A stretch of DNA of 64,000 nucleotides from Mesorhizobium sp. B2-4-3 (GTDB taxonomy: Bacteria > Pseudomonadota > Alphaproteobacteria > Rhizobiales > Rhizobiaceae). Shown one piece after another: positions 26,607 through 35,530 of this stretch. Position numbers and translations under genes: made by a program. Under the pieces are notes generated by a model. That model saw only the letters and a program-made list of their open reading frames with translations, had not been told where the DNA came from and did not search any database. Where the stretch lies: contig NZ_VFVL01000005.1 of the NCBI RefSeq assembly GCF_006442815.1, forward strand, positions 124,001 to 188,000, read 5' to 3'. How positions within the stretch are numbered: the first letter of the stretch is position 1; every line of letters begins with the position of its first letter.

Positions 26607-27856
26607 GCGGCGATCTCCGTGAAGACCGGCTTGCCGAGGATCGCGCTTTCGACGCAGTCGGCGAGCGAGGCGTAGAGCACCGCATAGCCGGTGTTGCCCG
26701 GCGCGTAATGCGCGAACTTGCCCGAATTGGTCATCAAAACGCCGCCTGCAAGGTCCGGCATGATCGGCGTCACCACCACGCAGGTGTCGGCGACGATGGC
26801 GACGCCGCTGGCTTCAAGCTGCTTCCGCCGGCCATTCTGCTCCAGCAGGGCAAGCGCGTGGCGGCCGGTGCAGGCATAGATCGGCACGGCAAGCTTGCGT
26901 CCTGCGATCAGCCGTTCCAGGCTGTCGAGCTCGGCGTGCGACAGATGCGGGCTGCCGATCGCCACCGCGTCGATGGTTTTTGGCGCGGCCGCGGTCGACA
27001 GGCCGGCGCGCGCCGTCGCCACCATGTCGGGCGTCACGCGGATCGCCGCCTCCGGCTCCGGCCCGGCCAGGATGGTTTCGACGTCGGGTGCCTCGGGCGT
27101 CACGCCGGCAATGTGGAACAGGCCGACCGCGCCGGACGATGCGGCCGCCGCGCCGAAGGCTTTCAACGCGTCCTCGCCGGGATGACCGGTCACGCCGGTC
27201 ACGACACCGATCGCATTGCCCACCTCGCGGCCATAGAGGCTGCCCAGCACCGGCCAGGCGATCTCCGAGGCAAGGAAGGACGGCGACAGGTCCGAGACAT
27301 CGAAGACAAGCTTAGCCCGGCGGTTATCAGGCCGATGCAGGCCGCAGTCAGGCGCTCTGGCAGTGATGGCGCAGGCAATATCCAGAAAGTCGCCATAGCG
27401 GTTGGTGCGCGCCCCCAGCACCGAATTGCAGAAGACGACCGCGTTGGACTCGCCCCAGGCGACGTCGCTGCCGGGCGCGGGCCTGTGCCCGGCCTGGTAG
27501 GGCGCGCAGGTCCAGCTCTGCTCGCAGCCCAGCTTGCGATAGGCCTCCATCATTCGCCGCGCCATGCCGCGCTGCGGCTCCTCGAGGCGAATGCGCGAGC
27601 AACCCATCAGGTCGAGCGCTCCGACATTGAGCGTCGAGCGCACCGCGACCTTCGCGCCGCCTTCGACCAGTCTCTCGGCGAACAAGGTACCGGAATCGCC
27701 GTGGTAAAGCGCCCCGTCGATATGGGTGGAAGCGATCGGGATGAGCCGTGGCGCGCCGAGCAGGCGGGCGCTTTCGGCGACGATGCGCATCGCCATTGCC
27801 GCGCCGTCCCGGCCAGCGGCGATCGCCTGTTCTTCCGGGCTGAGGGCAAGGCTCAA
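26603..27856 (-). CDS. Aconitase X catalytic subunit (probable cis-3-hydroxy-L-proline dehydratase)
   Basis: 417-residue DUF521/AcnX catalytic subunit. Typical segments: LIPIASTHIDGALYHGDSGT, WTCAPYQAGHRPAPGSDVAW, GESNAVVFCNSVLGARTNRY and the C-terminal TNSGKFAHYAPGNTGYAV. The conserved cysteines (for example in VFCNSVLG and VADTCVV) are candidate iron-sulfur ligands. By family precedent it dehydrates cis-3-hydroxy-L-proline. No proline racemase, reductase or transporter is adjacent, so the substrate is inferred. It overlaps the GNAT gene by ATGA. Confidence 0.87.
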   Translation of the reverse strand: MSLALSPEEQAIAAGRDGAAMAMRIVAESARLLGAPRLIPIASTHIDGALYHGDSGTLFAERLVEGGAKVAVRSTLNVGALDLMGCSRIRLEEPQRGMARRMMEAYRKLGCEQSWTCAPYQAGHRPAPGSDVAWGESNAVVFCNSVLGARTNRYGDFLDIACAITARAPDCGLHRPDNRRAKLVFDVSDLSPSFLASEIAWPVLGSLYGREVGNAIGVVTGVTGHPGEDALKAFGAAAASSGAVGLFHIAGVTPEAPDVETILAGPEPEAAIRVTPDMVATARAGLSTAAAPKTIDAVAIGSPHLSHAELDSLERLIAGRKLAVPIYACTGRHALALLEQNGRRKQLEASGVAIVADTCVVVTPIMPDLAGGVLMTNSGKFAHYAPGNTGYAVLYASLADCVESAILGKPVFTEIAA

Positions 27857-28341
27857 GACAGCACCTTGCGCATGGTGATGGAGGTCGGCCTATCATAACC
27901 TTTGTGCGCCGTGCGCTCGGTCTCGCGAAAGCCGAGCCGGGCGAAGGCCGCATGGTTTGCGGTCAGTTCGATACGGGTCTGAAGCTCGATCGCGTCCTTG
28001 CCGCGCTTGCGGGCAAAATCCTCGATCGCCAGCATCAGCAGTCCGCCGATGCCGCGCCCCTGAATACCGGGCTCGACGGCAAGCTTGCCGACGTAGAAGT
28101 CATTCGCCCTCTCCAGCGCGAACACGCAGCCGACGATCCGCCCATTCTCCACAGCCAGGAACGCCGTCTCCTGCCTTGCCTTGTGCCGCAGGTTTTCCGG
28201 CGTCAGTCGGTGCGCCGATGACGGCGGGTCGATGACCCCGTCCATATAGGCAAAGGCGCGCCGGATCAGCGCGAGCAAGTCGCTCCATTGGTCGAAATTC
28301 GCGGCAAGGCCGACTATGGAGATGCCGACGCTCTGGTCCAT
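27853..28341 (-). CDS. GNAT family N-acetyltransferase
   Basis: 162 residues with the GNAT core: FLAVENGRIVGCVFALE, FYVGKLAVEPGIQGRGIGGL (acetyl-CoA loop QGRGIG) and FARKRGKDAIELQTRIELTA. Start ATG at 28341 (MDQSVGISIVGLA). Coupled to the aconitase X large subunit by an ATGA overlap and lying 4 nt after the MoeB-like gene, so all four genes may form one transcript. Substrate unknown. Confidence 0.88.
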   Translation of the reverse strand: MDQSVGISIVGLAANFDQWSDLLALIRRAFAYMDGVIDPPSSAHRLTPENLRHKARQETAFLAVENGRIVGCVFALERANDFYVGKLAVEPGIQGRGIGGLLMLAIEDFARKRGKDAIELQTRIELTANHAAFARLGFRETERTAHKGYDRPTSITMRKVLS

Positions 28342-28345
28342 GCGC

Positions 28346-29101
28346 TCAGACGGCCTTGTAGCGGATGGTGTCGAAGCGGGCCGTGAGCCCGTCATAGAGC
28401 AGCAGCCGGCCGATCAGCGGCTCGCCTATGCCGGCAATCAGCTTGATCGCTTCCATCGCCTCCAGCGTGCCGATGACGCCCGTCAGCGCGCCGACGATGC
28501 CGGCGACCGCGCAGGACGGCACCAGCCCTTCGGGCGGGGCTTCGGGGAACAGGTCGCGGTAGCTGGGGTTGCGCTTGCCGTCGGCTCCTGTCTCGAACGG
28601 CTTCAGCACCGTCACCGAGCCGTCGAAGCGCCCGACGGCGGCGGTCACGAGGGGCTTCTTCTCGCTGGCGCAGGCATCGGCGACCGCGTATCGCGTTTCG
28701 AAATTGTCGGAGCCGTCGACGACGATATCGTAGCGGGCGACGAGGGCAGGGGCGTTCTCGTCCGTCAGCCTCAGGAGATGCGATTCCACCATGACGTTGG
28801 GGTTGATGCGCTTGATCGCTTCCCGTGCGCTGTCGGTCTTGGCCATGCCGATCGTGTCTGTCCCATGGATCACCTGCCGCTGCAGGTTGGACAAGGAGAC
28901 CGTGTCGTCATCGACGATGCCGAGCGTGCCGACGCCGGCGGCGGCAAGATATTCGAGCACCGGAGCGCCGAGCCCGCCGGCGCCGATCACCAGCACCCGC
29001 GCCCGTTTCAGCTTCTGCTGGCCCGGCCCGCCGATCTCGGGCAGCACGATGTGGCGGGCATAGCGTTCGAGCTCTTCATCGGTCAGCGCGGCATTGGTCA
29101 T
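28346..29101 (-). CDS. moeB: MoeB/ThiF-like sulfur-carrier adenylyltransferase
   Basis: 251-residue E1-like enzyme that would adenylate the C-terminus of MoaD (or ThiS). ATP site VLVIGAGGLGAPVLEYLAAA (about 36-55), catalytic Asp in DGSDNFETRY, and Cys in LVPSCAVAGIVGAL. The two CxxC zinc motifs of E. coli MoeB are missing: the first reads PSYRDLF and the C-terminus ends RFDTIRYKAV without cysteines. The moeB name rests on overall similarity; a ThiF or HesA role is possible. Confidence 0.8.
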   Translation of the reverse strand: MTNAALTDEELERYARHIVLPEIGGPGQQKLKRARVLVIGAGGLGAPVLEYLAAAGVGTLGIVDDDTVSLSNLQRQVIHGTDTIGMAKTDSAREAIKRINPNVMVESHLLRLTDENAPALVARYDIVVDGSDNFETRYAVADACASEKKPLVTAAVGRFDGSVTVLKPFETGADGKRNPSYRDLFPEAPPEGLVPSCAVAGIVGALTGVIGTLEAMEAIKLIAGIGEPLIGRLLLYDGLTARFDTIRYKAV

Positions 29102-29236
29102 GGCCGGACCTTATCGCTGGCACAAGGCGTTGTCATGTACGGGCAAGGCGCAGCCTTGTCCCGCGGGGCATGTACAGGCACGGCGAAGCCTTGTCCCGCA
29201 ACGCAAACGCAAGCACCCGCCAGGGTCTTCAAGAGA

Positions 29237-30397
29237 TCACCCGGTCACGCCAACACTGCCGTGATCGACCGTCAGGAACTGCGCTCTGCCCTCAAGGCTG
29301 GAAAACAGCGCGGCATCCGTGCCTGTCATGAAGGCCTGGCAGTTCAGCTCCTCGAGGATGGAGAACAGCGCCGCGCGCCGACCCGCGTCGAGATGCGCGG
29401 CGATCTCGTCCAGGAGAAGGATTGGCGTCAGGCCCGACATCTCGCCGGTCAGCCTGGCATGCGACAGCACGATGCCGACCAGCAGCGCCTTCTGCTCGCC
29501 GGTCGAACAGAGCTCTGCCGGCATCGACTTCGGCCGATGCCGGACCACGAGATCGGAACGATGCGGGCCGTCCAGCGTGCGGCCGGCGGCGCGGTCGCGC
29601 TCGCGGCCATTGGCAAGCGCGCGGCGGAAGTGCTCCTCGACATCGACGGCCGGCGCGACGGCGACCTCGCTCTCCAGATCACCGGCAAGGCTGATGTCGG
29701 CCTGCGGAAACGGCCCGCTGCCAGGCAACCTGTCGATCATGGCGGCAAGCAGACGCACCAGCTCGGCCCGCGCCGCGGCGATCGCCACCCCGGTCTCGGC
29801 CATCTGCGTCTCGATCGCGTCGAACCAGGCGCCGTCGCGGGAACCTTCGGTAAGCAATCGGTTACGGCTGCGCATGGCTTTCTCATAGTCGAGCGCGCGC
29901 TGGCCGTGGCCGGGGTCGATCGCCAACACCAGCCGGTCGAGGAAGCGGCGGCGGTCGGCCGCCGGTCCGGGGAACAGCCCGTCCATCGCCGGCGTCAGCC
30001 ACACGACCCGCAGCCATTCCAGCATATCCTCGGCCGATCGCGCCGGCGCGCCGTTGATGCGCACCTTCCTGCCGCCTTCGCCGGCGGCGTCGCCGCCGGA
30101 AATTCCGGTGCCGATCTCCACCTGTCCCTCGGGTCCCTCGATGCGAGCATGCAAGGCGAAGCCGCCGTCGCCGCCTTCGCGCGCCACATCGCCATAGGGC
30201 GCGCGGCGCAGGCCACGGCCCGGCGTCAGGAACGAGATCGCTTCCAGGAGATTGGTCTTGCCGGCGCCATTGTCGCCCGACAGAACCACCGCGCCGGGCG
30301 CGAGCTCGAGCGACAGCGTCGCGTAATTGCGGAAATTCGTAAGTATAAGCTTACTTACATAGCTTTGCTGCCGAATCTGTTTCGCATCCGAGTTCAC
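29237..30397 (-). CDS. recF: DNA replication and repair protein RecF
   Basis: 386-residue SMC-like ATPase that helps load RecA at gaps. N-terminal LILTNFRNYATLSLELAPGA, Walker A GDNGAGKTNLLEA (about 41-50), signature STGEQKALLVGIVLSHARL and Walker B ILLLDEIAAHLD. Downstream of dnaN on the same strand, giving the classic dnaA-dnaN-recF order; two palindromes separate it from dnaN. Confidence 0.95.
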   Translation of the reverse strand: MNSDAKQIRQQSYVSKLILTNFRNYATLSLELAPGAVVLSGDNGAGKTNLLEAISFLTPGRGLRRAPYGDVAREGGDGGFALHARIEGPEGQVEIGTGISGGDAAGEGGRKVRINGAPARSAEDMLEWLRVVWLTPAMDGLFPGPAADRRRFLDRLVLAIDPGHGQRALDYEKAMRSRNRLLTEGSRDGAWFDAIETQMAETGVAIAAARAELVRLLAAMIDRLPGSGPFPQADISLAGDLESEVAVAPAVDVEEHFRRALANGRERDRAAGRTLDGPHRSDLVVRHRPKSMPAELCSTGEQKALLVGIVLSHARLTGEMSGLTPILLLDEIAAHLDAGRRAALFSILEELNCQAFMTGTDAALFSSLEGRAQFLTVDHGSVGVTG

Positions 30398-30420
30398 GGC
30401 GACACATCAGGTTCGTCAGA

Positions 30421-30464
30421 GCAATTCCGGGAAAAGTGCACAGCGGTTTTCCGTCCGGAATTGC
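30421..30464. repeat. Modular palindrome, type C copy 5
   Basis: GCAATTCC/GGAATTGC arms, GGAAAA/TTTTCC inner stem, loop GTGCACAGCGG, bulge GTCC. In the dnaN-recF gap. Confidence 0.9.
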
Positions 30465-30477
30465 GAAAGACAAAAGC

Positions 30478-30521
30478 GCAATTCCAGGACGAGTGCACAG
30501 CGGTTTTCCGTCCGGAATTGC
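30478..30521. repeat. Modular palindrome, type C copy 6
   Basis: Same arms and loop as copy 5, 13 nt away in tandem; inner left stem changed to GGACGA. It ends 15 nt before the dnaN stop. Confidence 0.9.
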
Positions 30522-30536
30522 GTCAAGAGACTGAGC

Positions 30537-31655
30537 CTAGACTCGCATCGGCATCAGCACGTAGAGCGCGGTTTCGTCGGCCATGTCGTGGATCAGCGTC
30601 GGCGAGCCGGCATCGGCCAGCATGAACTTGGCCTCCGTGCCGGTGAGCTGGGCCGCGACGTCGAGCAGATATTTGGCGTTGAAGCCGATCTCGATCGGAT
30701 CCGACGAGTAGTCCGCCGCCAATTCTTCCGTCGCGCTGCCCGAATCCGGATTGTTGACCGCGAGCGTCACCTGGCCTTCATTGATCGAAAGCTTCACCGC
30801 TCGGCCGCGCTCGGAGGAAATGGTCGAAACGCGATCGACCGCGGCGGCGAAACTCTGCCTGTCGATGATCAGCTTCTTGTCGTTGCCGGTCGGAATGACG
30901 CGCTGATAGTCGGGGAAGGTGCCGTCGATCAGCTTCGAGGTCAAAACGACGCTGCCGATGGTGAAGCGGATCTTGGTGTCCGACAGTTCCGTGGTCACAG
31001 CCACGTCGGGGTCGTCGACCAGCTTCTGCAGCTCGCTCACCGTCTTGCGCGGAATGATGATGCCCGGCATGCCTTCGGAGCCTGCCGGCGCGTCGATCTC
31101 GGCCCGCGCCAGGCGATGCCCGTCGGTCGCCACCGAGCGCAGCTTCAGTTTGCCGCCCACCTCATGCGTGTGCAGGAAGATGCCGTTGAGATAATAGCGC
31201 GTCTCTTCGGTGGAGATGGCGAATTGGGTCTTGTCGATCAGGCCCTTGAGCGCAGCCGATTCCAGCCGGAAGATATGCGAGAACGAACCGGCCGAAAGCT
31301 CCGGGAAATCGGATTGCGGCAGGCACTGCAGACGGAAGCTCGAACGACCGGAAGTGACGGTCATCGCGTTGCCGTCCTCATCAGTCTTCAGCATCACCTC
31401 GGCGCCGTCGGAAAGCTTGCGCACGATGTCGTAGAGCAGATGCGCCGGCACCGTCGTTGCGCCGCCGCGCTCGACCTTGGCGGGCGTCGCTTCCGTCACC
31501 TCAAGGTCGAGGTCGGTGGCCTTCATCTCGAGGCTGGCGCCCTCGGCGCTGAGCAGCACGTTGGACAGGATCGGTATGGTGTTGCGCCGCTCGACCACGC
31601 GGTGGACGTGGTTGAGGGACTTCAAGAGATTTGACCGTTCCAGGATAACACGCAT
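30537..31655 (-). CDS. dnaN: DNA polymerase III beta subunit (sliding clamp)
   Basis: 372-residue clamp of the replicative polymerase. Family sequence from MRVILERSNLLKSLNHVHRV at the N-terminus through GHRLARAEI and the C-terminal YVLMPMRV, the standard ending that lies near the partner-binding pocket. ATG at 31655 chosen; the upstream TTG at 31676 adds unconserved residues. Second gene of dnaA-dnaN-recF. Confidence 0.97.
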   Translation of the reverse strand: MRVILERSNLLKSLNHVHRVVERRNTIPILSNVLLSAEGASLEMKATDLDLEVTEATPAKVERGGATTVPAHLLYDIVRKLSDGAEVMLKTDEDGNAMTVTSGRSSFRLQCLPQSDFPELSAGSFSHIFRLESAALKGLIDKTQFAISTEETRYYLNGIFLHTHEVGGKLKLRSVATDGHRLARAEIDAPAGSEGMPGIIIPRKTVSELQKLVDDPDVAVTTELSDTKIRFTIGSVVLTSKLIDGTFPDYQRVIPTGNDKKLIIDRQSFAAAVDRVSTISSERGRAVKLSINEGQVTLAVNNPDSGSATEELAADYSSDPIEIGFNAKYLLDVAAQLTGTEAKFMLADAGSPTLIHDMADETALYVLMPMRV

Positions 31656-31770
31656 GACGAAACAGGCTCGCTTCAATGAATGAACGGGTCACCGGCAGGC
31701 AGCATCCCGCGAAAGCCCTGAAAGGCTTTCAGAATCTGTGTAAGCTGACAGTAAAAAGCCTGCGAAGGCA

Positions 31771-31806
31771 AGCCCGCGCTACCGGTTCCGGCCGGTAGCG
31801 CGGGCT
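31771..31806. terminator. Strong hairpin between dnaA and dnaN
   Basis: Perfect 15-bp stem AGCCCGCGCTACCGG/CCGGTAGCGCGGGCT with a 6-nt loop. On the minus strand it is followed by a small GCCT/AGGC hairpin and CTTTTT, which would suit termination or attenuation after dnaA. A near DnaA box (TGGGGATAA, 31810-31818) sits beside it. Confidence 0.6.
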
Positions 31807-31856
31807 TTCTGGGGATAAAGCCGACGAAGCGCGTCGCCGATTATTTCTGCGCCCCT

Positions 31857-33404
31857 TCAGGCCTGGTCGTTGATCAGTCTTCTGAGCAGTTCGAGTTCCT
31901 GCGCCAACGTGTTGTCCCCGCCCGAAAGGTCCTCGATCTTGCGCACGGCATGCAGCACGGTCGTGTGGTCGCGGCCGCCGAAGCGGCGCCCGATCTCCGG
32001 CAATGAGCGCGGCGTCATCACTTTCGACAGATACATCGCCACCTGCCTCGGCTTGACGATGGTGCGCGTGCGCCGGTTGGACAGAAGCTCCGTCTTCGAC
32101 ACGTTGTAGTGGCGCGCCACGATGCGCTGGATGTCCTCGATGCGCACCCGCTTCGGCTCGCCAGAGCGGTAGATGTGACCGAGGATCTCGTCGATGCGGT
32201 CGATGGTGATCTGCGGCTCGAAGGACTGGCGGAACAGAAGCTGGTTGAAGGCGCCTTCGAGCTCGCGCCCGCTGCCGGTCACCGTGCGCGCGACATGCTC
32301 CAGGATCTCGTCCGAGATGTCGAGCGAGGTGTCATCGGTCTTGGTGCTGGCGCGGCGCAGTTTCAGCATGCCGAGCCGCATGGCGTAATCCGGCGCCGAC
32401 ATTTCCAGCGCCACGCCGCCATTGAGGCGCGAACGCACGCGCGGCTCCAGCGATTCCAGTTCCGAGGGCGGCCGGTCGGCCGCGACCACCACCTGCTTGG
32501 CGCTGTCGAGCAGCATGTTGATGAGGTGGCAGAATTCGTGCTGGATCGACTTGCCCTGCAGGAACTGCATGTCGTCGATGATCAAGAGATCGATGTCGCG
32601 CAGCTGCTCCTTCAGCGTCAGCGCATTGTTGTCGCGGATCGCGGTGGCGAAGCGCCACATGAAATATTCCGCCGTTAGATAGACGACGCGCGACTTCGGG
32701 TTGTGCCGCAGCGATTCCGCGGCGATCGCCTGCAGGAGGTGCGTCTTGCCGAGCCCGACGGTCGCATGCAGGAAAAGCGGGTTGAAACGCACCGCGCTCG
32801 ACTGCGATTCCGCCACCGCCCTGGCCGCAGCGAAGGCCACCCTGTTCGACGGCCCTTCGATGAAGGAGGCGAACGTGTAACGCGGGTCAAGCGGCGACCC
32901 CAGCACATTGTGGCGGAACTCCGGTTCCGCGGACGCGCCCTGGCGGGGCGCCGGCACCCGTTGTTCCATGCGCCCGGCGCTCGCGGTCCCGTTGGCGAGC
33001 GCGGTATGCGTTTGCTTGGTCATCTTGCGCGCCGGCGCGATTTCGGGCTCGACATGGTTGCGCCCCTGCCGTGTCGCGGTGCGCACGACGATCTCGATCT
33101 TGAGGATGTCCGGATCCTCATGCCGCCACAGCTCCGTGATAAGCTCGAGATAATGGCCGTTGATCCAGGACCTCAGGAAGGCTGTAGGCACCGAGATGCG
33201 GATGATGCCGCGCGACGCCTCGGCGACCTTCATGCGACCGAACCAGCTCGAATAGACCTCGGCCCCAAGACGCGCCTTCAGCTGGGTCTTGACCCGTTCG
33301 AACTTCTGTTCCGCGTCGCTGGATGCTGCCACGTCGCCCCCTCCGACAAAAGTTGCTGGAAATGGAAGCTCGCCCGCTAGCTCCCTCTCGATGCCGCTTT
33401 GCAT
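31857..33404 (-). CDS. dnaA: Chromosomal replication initiator protein DnaA
   Basis: 515-residue initiator ATPase. Domain I ([20 protein letters not shown]), a variable linker, the AAA+ core with Walker A in [16 protein letters not shown] (about 216) and Walker [14 protein letters not shown], and the DNA-binding domain IV with [16 protein letters not shown] near the C-terminus. The ATG at 33404 ([14 protein letters not shown]) has AAGGA upstream; an open frame extends 58 codons further but is Arg/Cys-rich and unlikely. Confidence 0.97.
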   Translation of the reverse strand: MQSGIERELAGELPFPATFVGGGDVAASSDAEQKFERVKTQLKARLGAEVYSSWFGRMKVAEASRGIIRISVPTAFLRSWINGHYLELITELWRHEDPDILKIEIVVRTATRQGRNHVEPEIAPARKMTKQTHTALANGTASAGRMEQRVPAPRQGASAEPEFRHNVLGSPLDPRYTFASFIEGPSNRVAFAAARAVAESQSSAVRFNPLFLHATVGLGKTHLLQAIAAESLRHNPKSRVVYLTAEYFMWRFATAIRDNNALTLKEQLRDIDLLIIDDMQFLQGKSIQHEFCHLINMLLDSAKQVVVAADRPPSELESLEPRVRSRLNGGVALEMSAPDYAMRLGMLKLRRASTKTDDTSLDISDEILEHVARTVTGSGRELEGAFNQLLFRQSFEPQITIDRIDEILGHIYRSGEPKRVRIEDIQRIVARHYNVSKTELLSNRRTRTIVKPRQVAMYLSKVMTPRSLPEIGRRFGGRDHTTVLHAVRKIEDLSGGDNTLAQELELLRRLINDQA

Positions 33405-33786
33405 GATCAAAATTCCTTGTCCTCTCGTACCCTTTTTCCCGCCGGGGATGCGCCTCCAGCATCCTTGGTCCGGCGACCTCATTTCGCCGCGATGCCGCTG
33501 CCGCCGCCGGCAACGATCGTCGCAACTCGCGCAAGGGACCAGCTGCCGGCTCCGCACGCCGGCCTCCGACAACGACAAGGCAATACATCACCCTCCGGCG
33601 AAAACGCCGGCGAGACATCGACTGCCATGTACAATTACGCCAGTCCCCTACCCGCACCGAAGAGACAAACCAAGCCACACGCGGAATTGCTCCACGTCAT
33701 GAATTCCGCCATTTTGTGCTGGCCGATTCAGGCTGGGTCAGGGGCTACAGCCCGTCCCTTCGATGGATGGACATTACCGAAATCGC

Positions 33787-33795
33787 TGTGGATAG
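33787..33795 (-). promoter_or_regulatory. DnaA-box-like site
   Basis: TGTGGATAG on the plus strand (CTATCCACA on the minus), one mismatch from the DnaA box TTATCCACA. About 380 bases upstream of dnaA. Confidence 0.4.
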
Positions 33796-33808
33796 GGCAA
33801 GGCCACAT

Positions 33809-33823
33809 CTAACGGTTTTTTAA
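33809..33823. promoter_or_regulatory. CtrA-like site upstream of dnaA
   Basis: CTAA-N7-TTAA, one mismatch from the CtrA consensus TTAA-N7-TTAA. It lies in an AT-rich stretch, so chance is a real possibility. Confidence 0.3.
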
Positions 33824-34003
33824 CGAATCTGGTTACCAGACGGGGCTTGAAATCGGGTGCTGCGACGGCACATTTTGACAAAGCCATTGTGATTCAAACC
33901 CTTTTCCGGCGAATATGAAAAAGGCCGCCCGAAACGAAATATTCTGAAATAATTCTCTTGACAGCTACTTCTCCCCCGCCGCTCGACCTTGAGTTGAACA
34001 AGC

Positions 34004-34012
34004 TGTGGATGA
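34004..34012 (-). promoter_or_regulatory. Second DnaA-box-like site
   Basis: TGTGGATGA (TCATCCACA on the minus strand), one mismatch from TTATCCACA. Confidence 0.35.
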
Positions 34013-34190
34013 CCGGCTGTAAGCCTTTGAAAAAACTACGGATTTTTTGCCAGGCAAATTTGGGCAGTTGCCGCGGGGAGGGCGTGCCGGTATCAGCGGC
34101 GTTGAATATGCCGGCAAAACATTACTGGCATTGGAACCGCGTCGCAATGGTTGCTTGCGAGCAATTTTTTTAAGTACTTGCCGGCAAACG

Positions 34191-34218
34191 AAAAAACCCG
34201 GCCTGTGCGACCGGGTTC
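34191..34218 (-). terminator. Intrinsic terminator of rpsT
   Basis: On the minus strand AACCCGG/CCGGGTT is followed by TTTT; it lies about 30 nt after the rpsT stop. Confidence 0.85.
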
Positions 34219-34246
34219 AACATCGATGGATTAGGGATTAAGTCGG

Positions 34247-34513
34247 TCAGGCCGACAGCGTCTTGACCCGCTGGGCAAGCCGCGAAACCTTGCGGGAAGC
34301 AGTGTTCTTGTGGACGACGCCCTTGGTGGCGGCGCGCATCAATTCCGGCTCCGCCGCCTTGAAGGCTGCCACCGCCGCGGCCTTGTCGCCGGCGGCCAGC
34401 GCCTCTTCGACCTGGCGCACATAGGTGCGGACACGCGAGCGACGGTTCTTGTTGACCGCCGCGCGGCGGGCGATCTTGCGCGTTGCCTTTTTGGCCGAAG
34501 ACGTATTGGCCAT
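34247..34513 (-). CDS. rpsT: 30S ribosomal protein S20
   Basis: 88-residue 16S rRNA-binding protein. Typical S20 sequence: [39 protein letters not shown] and [18 protein letters not shown]. Start ATG at 34513. It has its own promoter (34606-34634) and terminator (34191-34218), so it is a single-gene unit next to dnaA, as in other rhizobia. Confidence 0.97.
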   Translation of the reverse strand: MANTSSAKKATRKIARRAAVNKNRRSRVRTYVRQVEEALAAGDKAAAVAAFKAAEPELMRAATKGVVHKNTASRKVSRLAQRVKTLSA

Positions 34514-34605
34514 GATGCCTCTCTTCCGATCTGGTGGGCGCCAGCGGGGTGCCGCAGGGCGCAAAAAACAAACGGGCAGCCACAGGGCCGCCTCGGTTGG
34601 TGCGG

Positions 34606-34634
34606 CTTATAGTTCAGCTTTTCCGGCGCGTCAA
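34606..34634 (-). promoter_or_regulatory. Promoter of rpsT
   Basis: On the minus strand TTGACG (34634-34629), 17 nt, then TATAAG (34611-34606). About 90 nt before the rpsT start codon. Confidence 0.75.
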
Positions 34635-34709
34635 CGCCACTTGGCGGTCTTTTTGGGGACTGAAAGCGCATCAAGCCATGACCCGCCTTCAGTCATTGGG
34701 CAACATGCC

Positions 34710-35483
34710 CTAGCGGTTGGTGAAATTCGGCTTCCGCTTCTCGACGAAGGCGGTCATGCCTTCCTTCTGATCATCGAGCGCGAACAGCGAATGGAACAGG
34801 CGGCGCTCGAAGCGCAGCCCTTCGGCGAGCGTCGTCTCGTAGGCGCGGTTGACGGCCTCTTTGGTCATCATGACCGACGGCAGCGAGAACTCGGCGATCC
34901 TGGCCGCCGCCTTTAGCGCCTCGTCGAGCAGTTCGGCGACCGGCACCACGCGCGATACCAGCCCGCTGCGCTCGGCTTCGGCCGCGTCCATCATCCGCCC
35001 GGTCAGGCACATGTCCATCGCCTTCGACTTGCCGACGAAGCGGGTCAGCCGCTGCGATCCGCCCATGCCCGGCATGACGCCGAGCGTGATTTCGGGCTGG
35101 CCGAATTTGGCGTTGTCGCCGGCGATGATGAAGTCGCACATCATGGCCAATTCGCAGCCGCCGCCGAGCGCGTAGCCCGCAACCGCCGCGATGATGGGCT
35201 TGCGCGTGCGCGTGAATTCCTCCCAGCCGACGAAGAAGTCCTGCGTGTAGGCGTCGGCGAAGGACATCGCCTGCATTTCCTTGATGTCGGCGCCGGCGGC
35301 AAACGCCTTTTCCGAGCCGGTAAGCACCATCGCGCCGATCTCAGGATCGGCATTGAACGCGCTCGCCGCCGCCACGACCTCCGCCAGGACTTGCGAATTC
35401 AGCGCATTGAGCGCCTTGGACCGGTTCAGCGTGATCAGCCCGACCTTGCCGCGCGTCTCGACGATAATGGTTTCATAGGCCAT
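34710..35483 (-). CDS. Enoyl-CoA hydratase (crotonase family)
   Basis: 257 residues. The oxyanion-hole segments are [11 protein letters not shown] and [16 protein letters not shown]. The two catalytic glutamates are in [11 protein letters not shown] and [16 protein letters not shown]. The C-terminal segment [15 protein letters not shown] is typical of short-chain (crotonyl-CoA) hydratases of fatty acid beta-oxidation. It lies between mutM and rpsT, a position also seen in other rhizobia. Confidence 0.93.
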   Translation of the reverse strand: MAYETIIVETRGKVGLITLNRSKALNALNSQVLAEVVAAASAFNADPEIGAMVLTGSEKAFAAGADIKEMQAMSFADAYTQDFFVGWEEFTRTRKPIIAAVAGYALGGGCELAMMCDFIIAGDNAKFGQPEITLGVMPGMGGSQRLTRFVGKSKAMDMCLTGRMMDAAEAERSGLVSRVVPVAELLDEALKAAARIAEFSLPSVMMTKEAVNRAYETTLAEGLRFERRLFHSLFALDDQKEGMTAFVEKRKPNFTNR

Positions 35484-35530
35484 GGCTCGCTTCCTTCCGC
35501 GGCAGTGGGATGATCGGTACCGTTCCTAGC

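Larger units (their letters stand above)
33405..34189. other. Gene-free, partly AT-rich region upstream of dnaA
   Basis: About 785 bases without a credible gene between divergently oriented signals: dnaA reads leftward from it and the rpsT terminator ends it on the right. The part from about 33800 to 34190 is much richer in A and T than its surroundings. It holds two 8/9 DnaA boxes, a CtrA-like site and a 13-nt palindrome TCTGGTTACCAGA (33828-33840). It must contain the dnaA promoter, which I could not place. Confidence 0.7.

Noticed and set aside
33404..33579. A longer DnaA starting 58 codons upstream of 33404.
   Set aside because: The extra residues are Arg/Cys-rich and unlike DnaA; ATG at 33404 has a good ribosome site. 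(Region on the minus strand between 33404 and 33578.)
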